64,000 nucleotides of DNA from Trissonchulus latispiculum. Taxonomy: Eukaryota; Nematoda; Enoplea; Enoplida; Ironidae. A program made the translations under genes and the position numbers. This document shows positions 12,129 to 23,713 of this stretch, one piece after another. A model generated the notes under the pieces. That model was given only the letters and a program-made list of their open reading frames with translations. It made no database searches and was not told the origin of the DNA. The stretch is taken from the NCBI GenBank assembly GCA_030248195.1, contig JASAND010012982.1:31575-95574 (forward strand), in the 5' to 3' direction. Position 1 is the stretch's first letter, and each line of letters starts with the position of its first letter.

Positions 12129-13412
12129 TATAGTCAGGTTCCCAAAAAAAAAACCAGTGACAAAGTTCCCAAAAAAAAAACCAGTGCCAGATCTCCCAGG
12201 TACTTTGACCGTTTCGAGCCAAATTTGGCGCACAACAAGTAGAAGACCTTAGTATTATAATAAATCAGTTTGGGTTATATAGCTTATCTCGTGAAGCCAG
12301 GGCGCCAGCTAGAAGACAACCACCCCAAAACCACCCTCGGACAAGTTTCGACATGGTGTTGGAAAAATTGTCTCAAAACCCCAGCGGAAAACCCGGTAGG
12401 TCCCTAATTGTGGTTGGTAGGTTAGGTGCCCAAGTACTCACGATACCACATATCCCGGCCTCACTGGCTCCTACGCTGTGGCCTGGGCCACCCGGTTTTT
12501 TTTTGGGAACGAATTCCCAAAAAAAAAACCAGTTCGGACTTTGCAAAAATAGGTCACAGCAGTCACCGTAATTATTTTTCTGGTGATATTAACACTGTTT
12601 TAGAACGTTTTTCCAAAAAAACACCATAATAACTTATATTTGGAATGTTTGAGGTGATTTGACTGGCTCAGACAGCCTGAACCTGGTCCGGACCCAAGTT
12701 GGACCCTTGAAGCATTGGACTTGGCTAAAAACTGAAATTTACAGCGTAAATCACGCTGGAAACGTGTTTTCCTAGTTATAAAACGGTTCTACGCAAAATT
12801 TCAGTTGTTTTGGTAGACTTTTGGTGATAGTCCAAAACTTGGCCTAGGCACCCGGGGGTCCAAGTTGGGGATATGGACTGTTGTGACAGGTAAGTCCTCA
12901 GAAATTTTATAGTGTACTTAAAGAAAATGCACGTTAAAAGGGTGCCAAATCTGCTATAAACGTCGGCCAAAGGCGTTTGACGCTCAAAGAAAAGTTATCG
13001 GAACTTACACCTCCAGACTCACCATGTCATGGTGGTCCAAGGTAGTCTAAGTGGGCTGCCGTGCCCAGGCTAGACCCTTGGGCTCCACCAAGTACCATGT
13101 AGTATTGGTCGGTTATGGGCTATACATAGGTAATATTAGATTTGCCCTGCCTCTTCTCTGCCAGTAGTAAAGAGGGTGGTTTTTTATTTGGGAACGCTGG
13201 TTTTTTTTTTGGGAATCGTTCCCAAAAAAAAAACCACCAAAATTTTTTAATTACTCAGGATTGCCAGGGAGGCAGGCTAGGGGCTATAGGTGGGCATATG
13301 TGTCGGACCGAGCCCTATGCATATGCACCCTAGTTGGGCTGTCTCACGTCACCCTGCAAAAGTTTGGAGCAAAAAACTGTCAACTGGTTTTTTTTTGGGA
13401 ACCTGACTATAT
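12129..13412. mobile_element. Non-autonomous DNA transposon, TATAGTCAGG family (1.28 kb)
   Basis: Complete element with about 30-bp terminal inverted repeats: TATAGTCAGGTTCCC, an A run, ACCAGT at the left and the reverse complement at the right. Near each end the block CCC-A(8-10)-CC is repeated internally. There is no transposase frame. A partial inverted copy lies at 8495-9494. The superfamily is not assigned. Confidence 0.85.
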
Positions 13413-14669
13413 ATGTTTACCCCCATAGTTCCACTGGAAATTTTGTTGGGGGAGGCGTAAGCTCTGGAAATTTGGTGGTCAATCCGCGCGAACTGTAATG
13501 GGGTACCCCCCAAATTGGGACCTCAGAAAATCCAAAAAATGGCCTAAAAATGCAAAATTTTCTGTATTTTAACGCTTTTTGCGTAAAATTAAGGCTTGTT
13601 TTGATAGTTTTAGGCATTTATACTGGTCTTTTTCTCGGCGAAAAAAAGTGGGGGGGGGAAATCCAAAGTGGTCTAAAATCGCTAAAAATGCAGTAAAATA
13701 GCCTGTTTTCTACGTATACTGCTATAACTATGCTAAAAAGTGCTCAAAAATCGAGTTTGAGTACCAAAATAGACAATCTTTGACAAAAAATTCCGGCGAA
13801 GCCGGAAAATTTTTGAAATTTTGACCAAAAATCCTTAAAATTTGGCATTTTCTGGGCACCTTATGGTGAGTGGGGGGGAAGCCCAAAAAAGTGGGGGTGG
13901 GGCCGAGTGCGGGGGGGGAGCATAGGTGAACCAGGCTACAGTTTACCCCCTGTGAGACCCCCCCCACGGAGACGCCAGACCCCCCTCCCCTCCTACCCGA
14001 CCTCAACTACTCCCCCCCACTACTAAGTTCCTGCTTTCTGACTACTTATCAAAAAATATATATAACTTAAGGAAACGGTGATGAAATTTGTTAATTTCAT
14101 TCTTTTAGAATTTCATGTCTCATGTTTTGAAATGTTTTAATTAACGAAATATTAGGGAATTGTCCTATTTCTTACACTTTGTTAACAGTTTTCAAAATGA
14201 GAAATGTTTCATATTTCGGAACGAGAATAGTTTTGTCTTGTCTTCAGAATCTATCGAGTTCCTCCTTTCTGAGTATATACTTATCAAAAATATATATATA
14301 ATTTAATGAAACGGTGATGAAATTTATTAATTTCATTCTGTTAGAATTTCATGTTTTAAATATTTTAATTATCGAAATATTAGGGAATTGTCCAATTTCT
14401 TACCCTACCCATTGTTAACAGTTTTCAAAATGAAAAATTTGTCATATTTTGGATGTCATATATGTTTGTTCACCACACTAATGACACTTTATGAGGCGAC
14501 TGGCGGCGAAACTATTTTTCACTTATTTTGTAAAAGATTTTTCCAAAGAATCCTAAAGAACTTAGTTCTACACTTCTCCACTGATGAGCCGCAAGTGTTT
14601 GAACCAAGTCTGGCAGAGGTCGCATGCACTACTAATATAGGAATTTAATGTGTTTTTACGTGTACATAT
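13413..14669. other. No gene; includes a tandem pair near 14,020-14,450
   Basis: Two similar blocks begin near 14,020 and 14,250, each with CTTTCTGA.TA, a TA run and GAAACGGTGATGAAATTT; the second copy starts about 230 bp after the first. Otherwise AT-rich repeat with G/C strings at about 13,870-13,990. Confidence 0.55.
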
Positions 14670-14697
14670 TAGGGGGAGCGCGTTAGCGCTCCCCCTA
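14670..14697. repeat. GC-rich perfect hairpin at the head of a dispersed repeat
   Basis: TAGGGGGAGCGC-GTTA-GCGCTCCCCCTA folds into a 12-bp stem with a 4-base loop. It is followed by AAAATTTCAGCC and AAAAAGTTAAC blocks also found after the hairpins at 18,049 and 26,045. It is not followed by a U-tract. Confidence 0.7.
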
Positions 14698-14999
14698 GAA
14701 TAGGGAAAATTTGACGCAATGTGTATAATCTGGACATTGTTTGGTCTGTGGCCAGCGGAGGAGTGGACCGATCGGGCTCAAACTGGGTGTGTGAAGAGCC
14801 TGTGGGCAGGGGTACATGCTGTGAAAATTTCAGCCGGATCGGCCGGGTATAATTTCCTAAAAAGTTAACATTTTCTTATCGTTTTCTAAATAATATCCAT
14901 TGTTTTCAAAAATGTTTCTAATGATTTCTGATCGGTTTCAGAAACGCCTGATTGGAAATATTTTCTACTTGTTTTCCAGATTATTTCTATTATTACTAG

Positions 15000-15080
15000 T
15001 GATGGGCACTGGATCTCCAGATATCCGGATAATTTTTATATCCGGATAATATCCGATTTGAGAAAAATATCCGGATACCC
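15000..15080. repeat. ATCCGGATA word patch
   Basis: Short stretch with at least four copies of TATCCGGATA-type words beginning with TAGTGATGGGCAC, a sequence resembling hAT ends. Probably a MITE terminus. Confidence 0.4.
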
Positions 15081-15184
15081 GTTTACATCATTTTAGACAA
15101 GGTATTAAAAAACTCGCGAAATTTTAACAAACATTTCAAAATTTTGTCTAAAATATTTTTACAACCAAAGTTGTAGTTTGGCTT

Positions 15185-15375
15185 TATGATAATAATATAA
15201 TAATTTATCCCCCCCCCCATTTCCCCCCCCCCCCCCATTTCGCCCCCCCCCCCACTCCCCCCCCGCCCCCCGTTGGTGGGGGGGGGGGCGTCCACCCCAA
15301 AAAGTTTTGGGGGAGGGTTGAAAAAAGGCTTGGGGGGGGGCTACCCCCCCAACCCCCCCCCACCTTACACCTATG
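15185..15375. repeat. Inverted partial G/C-run MITE
   Basis: The block with GGGAGGGTTGAAAAAAGGCTT and CCTTACACCTATGG is the reverse complement of the sequence at 4250-4350 and 4990-5080. It ends at the family's conserved terminus. Confidence 0.75.
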
Positions 15376-16350
15376 GGGTGTATTATTGTAGCTCCCACTG
15401 CCCCTCAGTAAATTTTTTGGGACTTTGAAAATTTTGGAATTTTTGGTCCCAACATGGGGGTCAGGCAGGGTCAACTTTGGGGGGTCACCCTGAACTACTG
15501 GAAAGACTTAGCCCAAAACGGATTACAGTTTCACAGAGGATATGTCTCGAACTTCACGATGGTGTATGCAATTTGGCTCTAGTGCCTGTGGTGCGACCTG
15601 GGGGTGACCTTGACTCGGCGGGAAAAAAAACCCATGTGCGGGGAAAAAAAACCCAAATTTCAAAATGAAATTTTTTTCTTACCATTAGCAGCAAAGGAAA
15701 AATTCATGCATTTCCTAGCTCAGTAGAGCCTCCTGATTAATTTGGTATAGATTTTACCTAGGTTTGACCTTCCATGTGAGGTCCAGGTGGCCAAAATCTG
15801 AGATGGTGCCATTTCAAGCCAAATTTTCAAATTTCGCCAAAGACCGCTAAATTTTTCACTAAAATAGGTCGGGCTTGGCTTTGAATGCAATAAAAACACG
15901 TTTTCTATGTGATAGGATGCTTAAACTGCAGAAATTAAGCAAATTTCAAAAATTCCAAAATTTGCCTATGTTTACGTGTTAAGCATACGAAATTTTGAAA
16001 GGTCAATTTGACATGATTTTTTGCAAAAATATTGGTATTTTTTGATGCAGATGTGCTAAAAATGACCCACTCTTTCGAATGGTATAGTCAAAACCGTTCT
16101 GGCATGCTTGCAGCAAAAAATTCGGCTGGGTTTTTTTTCCCGCCCATGGGTTTTTTTTCCCGCATTGGGTTTTTTCCCATCGGTTTGGTCGAAAATTTCT
16201 CACCAACGGTAAGCGATAGAGAGACGTTTTATGGCTCATTTTGAAGCTCTTCGCAAGGCCTCATGGTAGTTATCGTTAGATTTTCGATTTGTCGCTTAAT
16301 AAAAAAGTTACAGCCAAAATTCGAAAATTTGGGTTTTTTCCCGCCGCGCT
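15376..16350. mobile_element. TATAGTCAAG-family element, left-truncated copy
   Basis: Aligns by eye with 17,090-18,045, sharing GTAGCTCCCACTGC, CCTGAACTACTGGAAAGACTTAG and repeated GCGGGAAAAAAACCCA blocks. It lacks the left terminus and abuts a hAT-like MITE end. The right end is degenerate (CCCGCCGCGCTATATAG). Confidence 0.75.
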
Positions 16351-16561
16351 ATATAGTTATAGCGGTGTATGTGGAAAACAGGCTATTTATACAGCATTTT
16401 TAGCATTTTGGGCCATTTTATTCCCCCCCACTTTTCGACCTCTCCCCGACTAGTGGGGGGGGGGCGTCCCCGTCCCACTTATTTTCGCCTAAAATAAACC
16501 CAGCTTGCTTTGAAAGCTGAAGAATGTAGATCTTACTCGTATATATATATGTCATGTGGAG

Positions 16562-16760
16562 TGGAGCATGAGTGACCGCGAATATGGGTTGTTCAGCGAA
16601 GCTGATCCATATTAGTGCGTTTTTAACCTAGTCCTCGCTCCTGGCATTTACAACCTGCCCCTCCCATATTAATGTTTTAAAACTTAGTCCTCTGTCCATT
16701 TACAACCGAATGTCACCCATATTGCATTTTTCATGCTCCACCGGAGCATTTTTATTCTTG
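16562..16760. repeat. Repeat with ATATGGG and ATGCTCC palindromes, copy 1
   Basis: A 190-bp unit from GGAGCATGAGTGACC to CATGCTCCACCGGAGCAT. An inverted copy is at 21,425-21,606 and a partial one at 22,612-22,660. It contains several CCCATATT words and ends in a GGAGCAT palindrome. Confidence 0.7.
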
Positions 16761-16962
16761 TCCTATTTCGTTTTTCAGGTTCTCAGTAAAAAGCAAAAAC
16801 GTTAAAGCTGTGTGAAAGAAACTTTAAAAATTCCGCCAATCATTAAGCGTCAACCGAAAGTACAGAACAAAGAAGCTTGAAAAGGTCCAATTTCTTCCTT
16901 TTTCTCTACTTTGACAGAAATCCAACATCCAGTACCCATGACTGCAATAGTTTTAGTTACTG

Positions 16963-18045
16963 TATAGTCAAGCGGGAAAAAAACCCACTCGCCAATGCGG
17001 GAAAAAAACCCACCCCCAGTGTGGGCTTACCGGTATGAGCTATCTAGGATTTTAATAGCCTATCTTGAAGAGCATCCAAAATAACCCTGGAGGGTGTATT
17101 ATGGTAGCTCCCACTGCTTCCCTGGAAATTTTTTGGGACTTTGAAATTTTTGGAAATTTTGGTCCGACCAAGTGCCGAAATTTGGCAAACTTTGCCGGGC
17201 CACCCTGAACTACTGGAAAGACTTAGACCAAAGCGGATTGTATGTACCTGTAGGGCATCTGTTGCGCTTCATGGTGATATATGTCACACTGCTCTGACCC
17301 CTCCAGTGCGACCTGGGGGTGACCTGGAGTTGGCGGGAAAAAAACCCACGGCGGGAAAAAACCCACTTTTCAAAATTAAAATTTTTTTCTAACCACTGAC
17401 CGGAAAGGTCAAATCAATACATACATTTGTTTAATAGAGCCTATAGATTAAATTGGTATAGGTTTTACCTGGGTTCGTACTGTTATTTGTGGTCCAGGGG
17501 GTCTAAATCGGACACGGTGCCATTTCAAGCCAAAATTTCAATTTTGACCAAAAATGCTTATTTTTGCCTTAAAATGGGTCTAGTTTGGCTCTAAATACAA
17601 GAAAAACACGTTTTCTACACGATAGCATGCTTAAAATGCCGCAAATAAACAATTTTTAAAAATTTCCAAAATTTGCCTATGTTTATGTGTTAAAGATACA
17701 ACATTTTCAAATGACCATATGACCTCAATTTTAGTACAAAACAAAAACTGATGCAGTTGTACTAAAAACAACCCGCTCTTTCATTTGGAATGGTTAGAAA
17801 TGCTCCTGGCAACTTGCCAAAAATTTTTTGGGGTGGGTTTTTTCCCGCATATGGGTTTTTTTCCCGCATTGGGTTTTTTCCCGCCAGTTTGGGACAATTT
17901 TTCTCGCTAGAGAGGTGTTCTATAGCTCATAAGAAAGCTTACGACTAGGCCTAGCTACCTGTATAATCAGCATTTCGATATGTCATACCATTAAAAAGTT
18001 CTGGCCAAAAATCTGAAAAGTGGGTTTTTTCCCCGCTTGACTATA
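16963..18045. mobile_element. Non-autonomous DNA transposon, TATAGTCAAG family (1.08 kb)
   Basis: Terminal inverted repeats TATAGTCAAGCGGGAAAA and its complement at 18,045. GCGGGAAAAAAACCCA is repeated near both ends. Its outer seven bases match those of the TATAGTCAGG family (12,129), suggesting related transposases. No coding capacity is seen. Confidence 0.85.
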
Positions 18046-18048
18046 TAT

Positions 18049-18450
18049 CATAGGGGTCGCGGTAGCGACCCCTATAATATGAGTCAAAACGCCCCAATGA
18101 CAGCCAGATCCTGCGCAAATTTTGTGCGCAAAAGAAAGTCCGTGTCGAGGTTAGTATTACAATTGGAAAATTTCATCCCCCTAGCATAGCACTTACCGTT
18201 AAAAAGTTGCACCCGCCGGCATAATGCCGGCGATGTTTTTTTCCGGTGTCTCCGTTTTACCCTCGTATGTCACCATTTTGTAGCCTCTTTCACAGAATGT
18301 AGCGAAGGGCAGACACCTATTGCGGTATATCATCAATATATATAGGTTACTGACTTTCGATATATGTGGTTGCCGCCGCGCCACAGTGCGCCGCAACGCT
18401 ACAGTGGCGCCACAAAGTCGGCTCAGAACGTCGAAATGGCCAAAAGTATG
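18049..18450. repeat. Hairpin-headed dispersed repeat, copy A
   Basis: Begins with ATAGGGGTCGC-GGTA-GCGACCCCTAT, a strong hairpin. Further on are AAATTTCA, ACCGTTAAAAAGTTGC and GGCGATGTTTTTTTCCGG, all shared with 26,045-26,420. Confidence 0.7.
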
Positions 18451-18659
18451 CCTGGGATTAGCTTCTTTCCAGCTCTTTGTGCAAATACAAACCAGACAAG
18501 CTATATATGGTTGATAAGGACATATATATATCCGGATTATGACGTTTGAAGTCGAATTTTTGATTTATTGCGCCACAGTGGCCCGCCAAAGTTGGTGAAT
18601 GTTGGGTCCGACTTTGAACTTAGTTTTTTCGCTTATTTTTCAAGATACACTTTTCAAAT

Positions 18660-19095
18660 CGTGCATATAAAGGTTTTTGGGGGACGGAGAATCCATTCCC
18701 GCCATCAGTTTTGCTGCCCGATTCACCCAATTTGCTGGGCTGGTTCCACTTGACCGTCTGAGGGGTCAGGTCGGTAACCGCTTCCGGGAGGTCCATAGTA
18801 GGCCTGTCAAAACTTTGTCTATAGGGGTTTTCTGGTGCGCCCAGCTCATTCCCGGTCTCCGTTTTGCCGTCCGACCCACCCATCTTGCTGGGCTGGTTCC
18901 AATTTGCCGTCTGGAGGGTCCGGTCAGTACCGACTTCCGGGAACACCATATAGGACTGTACTTAGCCTCTCAAAACTTTGTCTATAGGGGTTTTCTGGTG
19001 CGCCCAGCTCATTCCTGGCATCTCTTTTGCCGTCGGACCCACCCATCTTGCTGTACTGGTTCCACTTTGCCATCTGGAGGGTCAGGTCGGTGGGA
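18660..19095. repeat. About 160-bp tandem repeat, three copies
   Basis: Three consecutive units carrying TTTTGCYG..CG, CACCCA..TTGCTG and CTGGTTCCA (near 18,731, 18,888 and 19,050). The 168-codon frame through it reflects the repeated unit rather than a known protein. Confidence 0.75.
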
Positions 19096-19097
19096 GG

Positions 19098-19390
19098 TTG
19101 TGGTCAAAAATGAAAATTTTCAAAGGTGGTCAAATTTGGTATTAAATGAAAGCCCTAAGCGAGGTGAGCAACTTTTGTCATAGAACTGCATGCTCAAAGT
19201 GGCTGTAGAGTGCTGTGGTGGGGTGGTGTGGGGACTTAGGCGATTTTCGGTCAAAAATGAAATTTTTCAAAGGTTGTCAAATTTGGTACCAAATGAATGC
19301 CCTAAGCGAGCTGAGCAACTTTTATCATAGAATTGTATGCTCAAAGTGGCTGTAGAGTGTGCTGTGGTGAGGTGGGGTGGGGACTTAGGC
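19098..19390. repeat. About 142-bp direct duplication
   Basis: Two consecutive units with TTTTCAAAGG..GTCAAATTTGGTA, AAATGAA.GCCCTAAGCGAG and GCTCAAAGTGGCTGTAGAG. Divergence between them is low. Confidence 0.8.
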
Positions 19391-19734
19391 GCAGGGTTTT
19401 TTCAAAATTTCACCTGTGCTTTTTTGTGTTTTTTAAGAAAATGTGTGTTCTTTTAAAAAATCTGTGTTTTTCCTGAAATTCGCTTTTCGCAGTATTACAC
19501 GTTTTTAACGGTTTTAACACGTTTTTTCTCGGTGAATAACGCTTTTTGGAAATGCATTTTACGGCTAAGTGTTGGAACGATGTGGGCATTTTGGTACCAT
19601 ACTACTATTATATGTTGGTAGACAGGTTCCCCCCATGCTACCTTTTTTTGGCTGGCTCCCGTGGTTCCTCGCCCAGGGTCAAAGTTGGGAAAACTCGCTC
19701 TAAACAGCGTTTTTCGGCGTCTTGGTCGGGGGCT

Positions 19735-20430
19735 TATATAGTAAATCGACTACGCTCGTTTCAATGGGCATATCGCCGAAACCGACGGAAGTGACCACTG
19801 GTCACTACAGTGGCCTATTGACCACTGGTCAAACGACCTAAAACTGCGTTATTCGGCGTTTTGGTAGGGGCATATATAGTAAATCGACTACGCTCGTTTC
19901 AATGGGCATATCGCCGAAACCGACGGAAGTGACCACTGGTCACTACAGCCTATGGGGCCTATTGACCACTGGTCAAACGGCCTAAAACTGCGTTTTTCGG
20001 CATTTTGGGCGGGGCATATATATATAGTAAATCGTCTACGCTCGTTTCAATGGGCATATCGCCGAAACCAACGGAAGTGACCACTGGTCACTACAGCCTA
20101 CGGGGCCTATTGACCACTGGTCAAACGACCTAAAACTGCGTTTTTCGGCGGTTTGGTAGGGGGCGTAGATAGTAAATCGACTACGCTCGTTTCAATGGGC
20201 ATATTGCCGAAACCGACGGAAGTGACCACTGGTCACTACAGCCTACGGGGCCTATTGACCACTGGTCAAACGACCTAAAACTGCGTTTTTCGGCGTTTTG
20301 GTAGGGGGCGTAGATAGTAAATCGACTACGCTCGTTTCAATGGGCATATTGCCGAAACCGACGGAAGTGACCACTGGTCACTACAGCCTACGGGGCCTAT
20401 TGACCACTGGTCAAACGGCCTTAAACAGCG
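19735..20430. repeat. About 145-bp minisatellite with TGACCAnTGGTCA palindromes, five copies
   Basis: Units start at GTAAATCG (19,741; 19,879; 20,027; 20,172; 20,317), giving periods of 138, 148, 145 and 145. Each unit carries two odd palindromes, GTGACCACTGGTCAC and TTGACCACTGGTCAA, which stay symmetric in all copies. Confidence 0.92.
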
Positions 20431-20639
20431 TTTAGGGATGAACCGGATTTAGAGTTACGGTTCGTTCTCTTCGAATGGCACTCAAAAATGTCTTTAGTCA
20501 GCGCTTATATTTAAATGGCTGAAATTATTGTTAATTGGATCACTGCTGTCATGGCTTACTGAGCCTGATTTGCAGGTTGTGTATAGTTTATATGCTTACA
20601 CAAATGGCGTAATGCCATGATGCATTACTGGCTTTTTCC

Positions 20640-21380
20640 TAGGCAAAAATTTCTGGGGGGGGAAGTCTGGGGGGCGGTCCCCCCCAGGTCTGGGGGGGGG
20701 GAAGAAAATTTTTTTCAAAAATGATTAAAAAATAGTTATATGCTAAAATATGAACTATTTTTAACCTTATTTTAAGGTTAAAATAGCTAAAAATGCTTGA
20801 AATGTGTAAAAATCCGGCGAAGCCGGAAAAATTTTTCAAAATTTACCCTCAAAACCCTATTTTTCCGAGCACTTGAAAGTTCTGGGAGGGGGGAGGCCCG
20901 AATCCTGGGAGGGCGCGATTCTGGGTGAGGCGACGGAACGAAATTCTGGGGGGGGGGGCGCCCCCACCCCCCCTGGCTTATTTTTAGGCAAAAATTTATG
21001 GGGGGGCTTCATGGGGGGGCCCCCATCGATGGGGGGGCTGACCCAAAATGGGGGGGGCATATTTTGGAAAAAATTTTCGAATTTTTGCGGGTTTTTCGTG
21101 TAAAAATGTGTAAAAATCGCTAAAAAATGAATAATTTTAAGTGGTTTTTAGGCTAAAATAGTGAAAATTTCGTTAAAAATCCGGCGAAGCCGGAAAAAGT
21201 TTTGAAAATTTAGGGTAAAAACGGTAAAATTTGGCAAGTTTTTGGGTTATGGGGGGGAGGTCGGAATTTATGGGGGGCATTTCATGGGGGGGGGCTCCTC
21301 GAATGGGGGGGTCGCCGAATGGGGGCGGCCCCCCACCCCCCCCCCCCAGTAAAAATAAGCCAGCCCCCTGTAGGAAAAAG
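20640..21380. repeat. G/C-run repeats, two related blocks
   Basis: Two blocks (about 20,640-21,060 and 21,160-21,380) contain AATCCGGCGAAGCCGGAAAA followed by G/C runs. The GGCGAAGCC hairpin also appears near 13,793, 6,167 and 23,150 in this or a diverged form. Frames are homopolymer artefacts. Confidence 0.65.
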
Positions 21381-21424
21381 CCAGCATTAGACGCTTGGAG
21401 GAGAATCTTTAAAAGGACAGAAGG

Positions 21425-21606
21425 ACAAGAAACAAAAATGCTCCTCCGGAGCATGAAAAAAGTAATATGGGTGATGGTGAGGTTGCAAAATCAAGAGAGG
21501 ACTAGTCTTTAAAATGCTTAATATGGGGCTAGGTTCAAAAGTAGAAGAGGACTAGGTTGTGAGCGAATTAATATGGGCACAGCTTTGCCGAACAACCCAT
21601 ATTCGC
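21425..21606. repeat. Repeat with ATATGGG and ATGCTCC palindromes, inverted copy
   Basis: Reverse-complement relative of 16,562-16,760, beginning at ATGCTCCTCCGGAGCAT and ending at GAACAACCCATATTCGCG. Order and spacing of the ATATGG words are conserved. Confidence 0.7.
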
Positions 21607-21714
21607 GGGATTTCACGCTTCGTCTTAGCTTTTGTCGCATACAGAGCTATCAATTTCAGTCAGTAATAAGAAATTTAAGAAGTTGAATACGTACTCATTG
21701 AATACAGTTGTTTG

Positions 21715-21754
21715 CATATTATGTAGGGGCGCCATAGCGCCCCTACATAATATG
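21715..21754. repeat. Long perfect hairpin
   Basis: ATATTATGTAGGGGCGC-CATA-GCGCCCCTACATAATAT forms a stem of about 17 bp with a 4-base loop. It has the same design as the hairpins at 14,670, 18,049 and 26,045 with a different stem. Confidence 0.8.
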
Positions 21755-21949
21755 GGTGTTAAGGCGTCTGCGCGGCCCCCTGGAGACCGTGTTGGCCTGG
21801 CGCCAGCTAATTAGAGGTTCGGGAGGGGTAAAAATGTTGCCATCGTAAAGTACTCGAGTAGTACTACAAGTATCACCGTACTTTTGGTTCGAATTCGAAA
21901 CTTCAAATTTTTGCACTTGGCAACAGTTATATAGTTTGCGTTTGTTTTT

Positions 21950-22180
21950 TTCTAGGTGAATAACGCTTTTCGGAAGTGCATTTTCTAGCGAAGTGTTGGA
22001 ACGTTGTGGGCATTTTGGTCCAATACTACTGTTATATATATGTTGGTAGACAGTATCCCCCCATGCTACCTTTTTTTGGTCATTTTGGCACCTGGCCAAT
22101 TTTGGCTCTGTGCCAATGCCCCAAACTCGGACTTTCGCTATTTTGGCACTTCGGTTGTGGTGGACTTTTTTCACAGGCTA
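21950..22180. repeat. Dispersed repeat shared with 19,535-19,640
   Basis: GAATAACGCTTTT.GGAA.TGCATTTT, AGTGTTGGAACG.TGTGGGCATTTTGGT and CCCCCATGCTACCTTTTTTTGG occur in the same order in both places. Function is unknown. Confidence 0.6.
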
Positions 22181-22409
22181 GCAGCTAGATCGGTTTGGTT
22201 TATTTTATTTGAATATTTCGGCCAATGCACACAAAGTAACGAGGGGATTTTTTAATTTCGCTCTGTAGCTTTCAGGAGATAGGCCCAAACTTTGCATTTT
22301 TTGGCCTGTTTTGGGTAAAAGTTGCTAAGTCCCACTTTTACTAGAAATGGCCTAAAAGTCACTAAAAATGGTGTTTTTCGGCCTCGGGGTGGTACCCATA
22401 TAGCCTATT

Positions 22410-22587
22410 TTTTTACCAGCTTCTCCATTATTTTACATTTATAGCTGGTCAGACTTATAGGTCGATAGCTGGCTGGCTGATCTAATGGTTTTCCTTTCTT
22501 GGGAATTGGAATGATAGTTGCCTTCTTCCAACTGCTCGGAATCTCTCCAGACGACCATGAGAGATTGTAGACGTGCAGCAGAGCCAC
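22410..22587 (-). pseudogene. Non-LTR (LINE) reverse transcriptase fragment
   Basis: Minus-strand translation carries SWKKATIIPIPKKGKPLDQPA and then SYRPISLTS...KIMEKLV, the first conserved blocks of Jockey/CR1/I-type RT. Nothing of the catalytic YADD region follows, so this is a short relic. It differs from the longer LINE at 47-49.4 kb, which reads NYRDVSLT at this position. Confidence 0.85.
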
Positions 22588-22756
22588 CAGTCCTCTCTTG
22601 ATTTTACAACCTCACCACTACCCATATTACTTTTTCATGCTCCGGAGGAGCATTTCTATTGTGTAATACTTCTGTGCATTTTTACATTTGTAGGCACTTT
22701 TAATAAATACGTATCCAATTCGGATCTGTTGGTCTTATCTCATCTGATTATTGATT

Positions 22757-22892
22757 ATGGAAGCTCCCCCGGTTGCTTCCTGGAGTTCTATTCGTCAATA
22801 TTTCACTGTCAAAGAATGGGAAGAGATTTCGGACTATGAAAAGACTCGATACTGTAATCTAAAAGAGAATTATGAAGTCCTGCTTAAGCTTG
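22757..22892 (+). CDS. SSX/PRDM9-type KRAB domain, first coding exon
   Basis: The translation YFTVKEWEEISDYEKTRY followed by NLKENYEVLLKLG matches the KRAB-like domain of PRDM9/PRDM7/SSX, whose cores read EW.E..DWEKTRY.N.K.NY..L...G. The start ATG at 22,757 has an in-frame stop 12 bases upstream (22,745). The exon ends at the splice donor GTAGGT (22,893) in phase 1. In PRDM9 this domain is a protein-interaction module reported to contact CXXC1 among others. The next exon joins exactly where PRDM9 has GLRATRPAFM. No SET domain or zinc-finger array follows within the window, so the gene is partial, disrupted or a different architecture. Confidence 0.85.
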
Positions 22893-23401
22893 GTAGGTTG
22901 AATTCGTTTATACATCAGCTGCCGATGGATTATTTTTCCAGGTAGGGGGAGTGTAATTGAGGGTGGGCCATATACGTCTCTGCTGTCCTGTCTGATTTCT
23001 GTATGGGGGAGGGGGGTGCTCTAATTTGCCCCCCATGGCTGACCAAAAATGGGGGAGCTTATTTTTGAAAAATTTGCGAATTTTTAGGCTTTTCTCTCCA
23101 TGAGCGGGAAAATTGGAGATTTTGCCATTTTTACCCTAAATTTTCCGACTTCGCCGGATTTTTAGCTATATATATTTTCGCTATTTTATCTTAATAAACG
23201 CCTAAAATTTGCCGATATATCTACGCCGTGTCTTTTTGTTTGATTCTTTCAAGAAGATTCTCTGTTAATCTTTTAATTCTATAATAGTTGAAATTGTTTT
23301 AATGAATTCTTCGGGAACTTTTTTAAACCTTAACGATATAAATAACATGTAAAAGCATTCTACAGCATTCATGAAATTCTTAATAGAGAATTTTGTTTCA
23401 G

Positions 23402-23713
23402 GACTTGCCTCCTGTCCTCCAGATTTCATGGTTAGAGCAAAGAAACGTGTGTTGAAGCAAAAAGGGAAAGAATCGGCGACTGGTTCCACAACTGGCGGAC
23501 CCCAGACCTTGGTTGAACCGGTGGTTCGACGTAGTGCCAGAATTCAAGCGACTTCTACCACCACGCCGTCGTGTTCCACTTTTGGCAGGGTGCCAAAAAC
23601 CAAATCAGCCAGATCTTGTAGGGAACCGGATTCGAGTTATTTTGAGGAGGCTGAAGATGAAGATGACAGTGAAAATGAAGATAATGATGATAAGTGGATG
23701 CCTGGTGTTTCAG
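23402..23713 (+). CDS. KRAB-gene exon 2: basic linker and acidic tract
   Basis: The acceptor TTTTGTTTCAG ends at 23,401. Joining in phase 1 restores Gly and reads GLASCPPDFMVRAKKRVLKQ, parallel to the PRDM9 segment after KRAB. A basic, Ser/Thr/Pro-rich stretch (VVRRSARI, RVPKTKSAR) and then an acidic run (EEAEDEDDSENED) lead to DKWMPG, reminiscent of the DSDEEWTP segment of PRDM9. The likely donor is GTAGAT at 23,714, again phase 1, although the frame stays open to a stop at 23,736. The same-phase exon boundaries are what the PRDM9/SSX family shows. Whether the exon is spliced onward or ends at the stop cannot be told from sequence alone. Confidence 0.75.

Noticed and set aside
18677..19183. 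168-codon frame as a repeat protein
   Set aside because: It follows three DNA tandem repeats with imperfect period and shows no conserved protein repeat beyond what the DNA repeat imposes.
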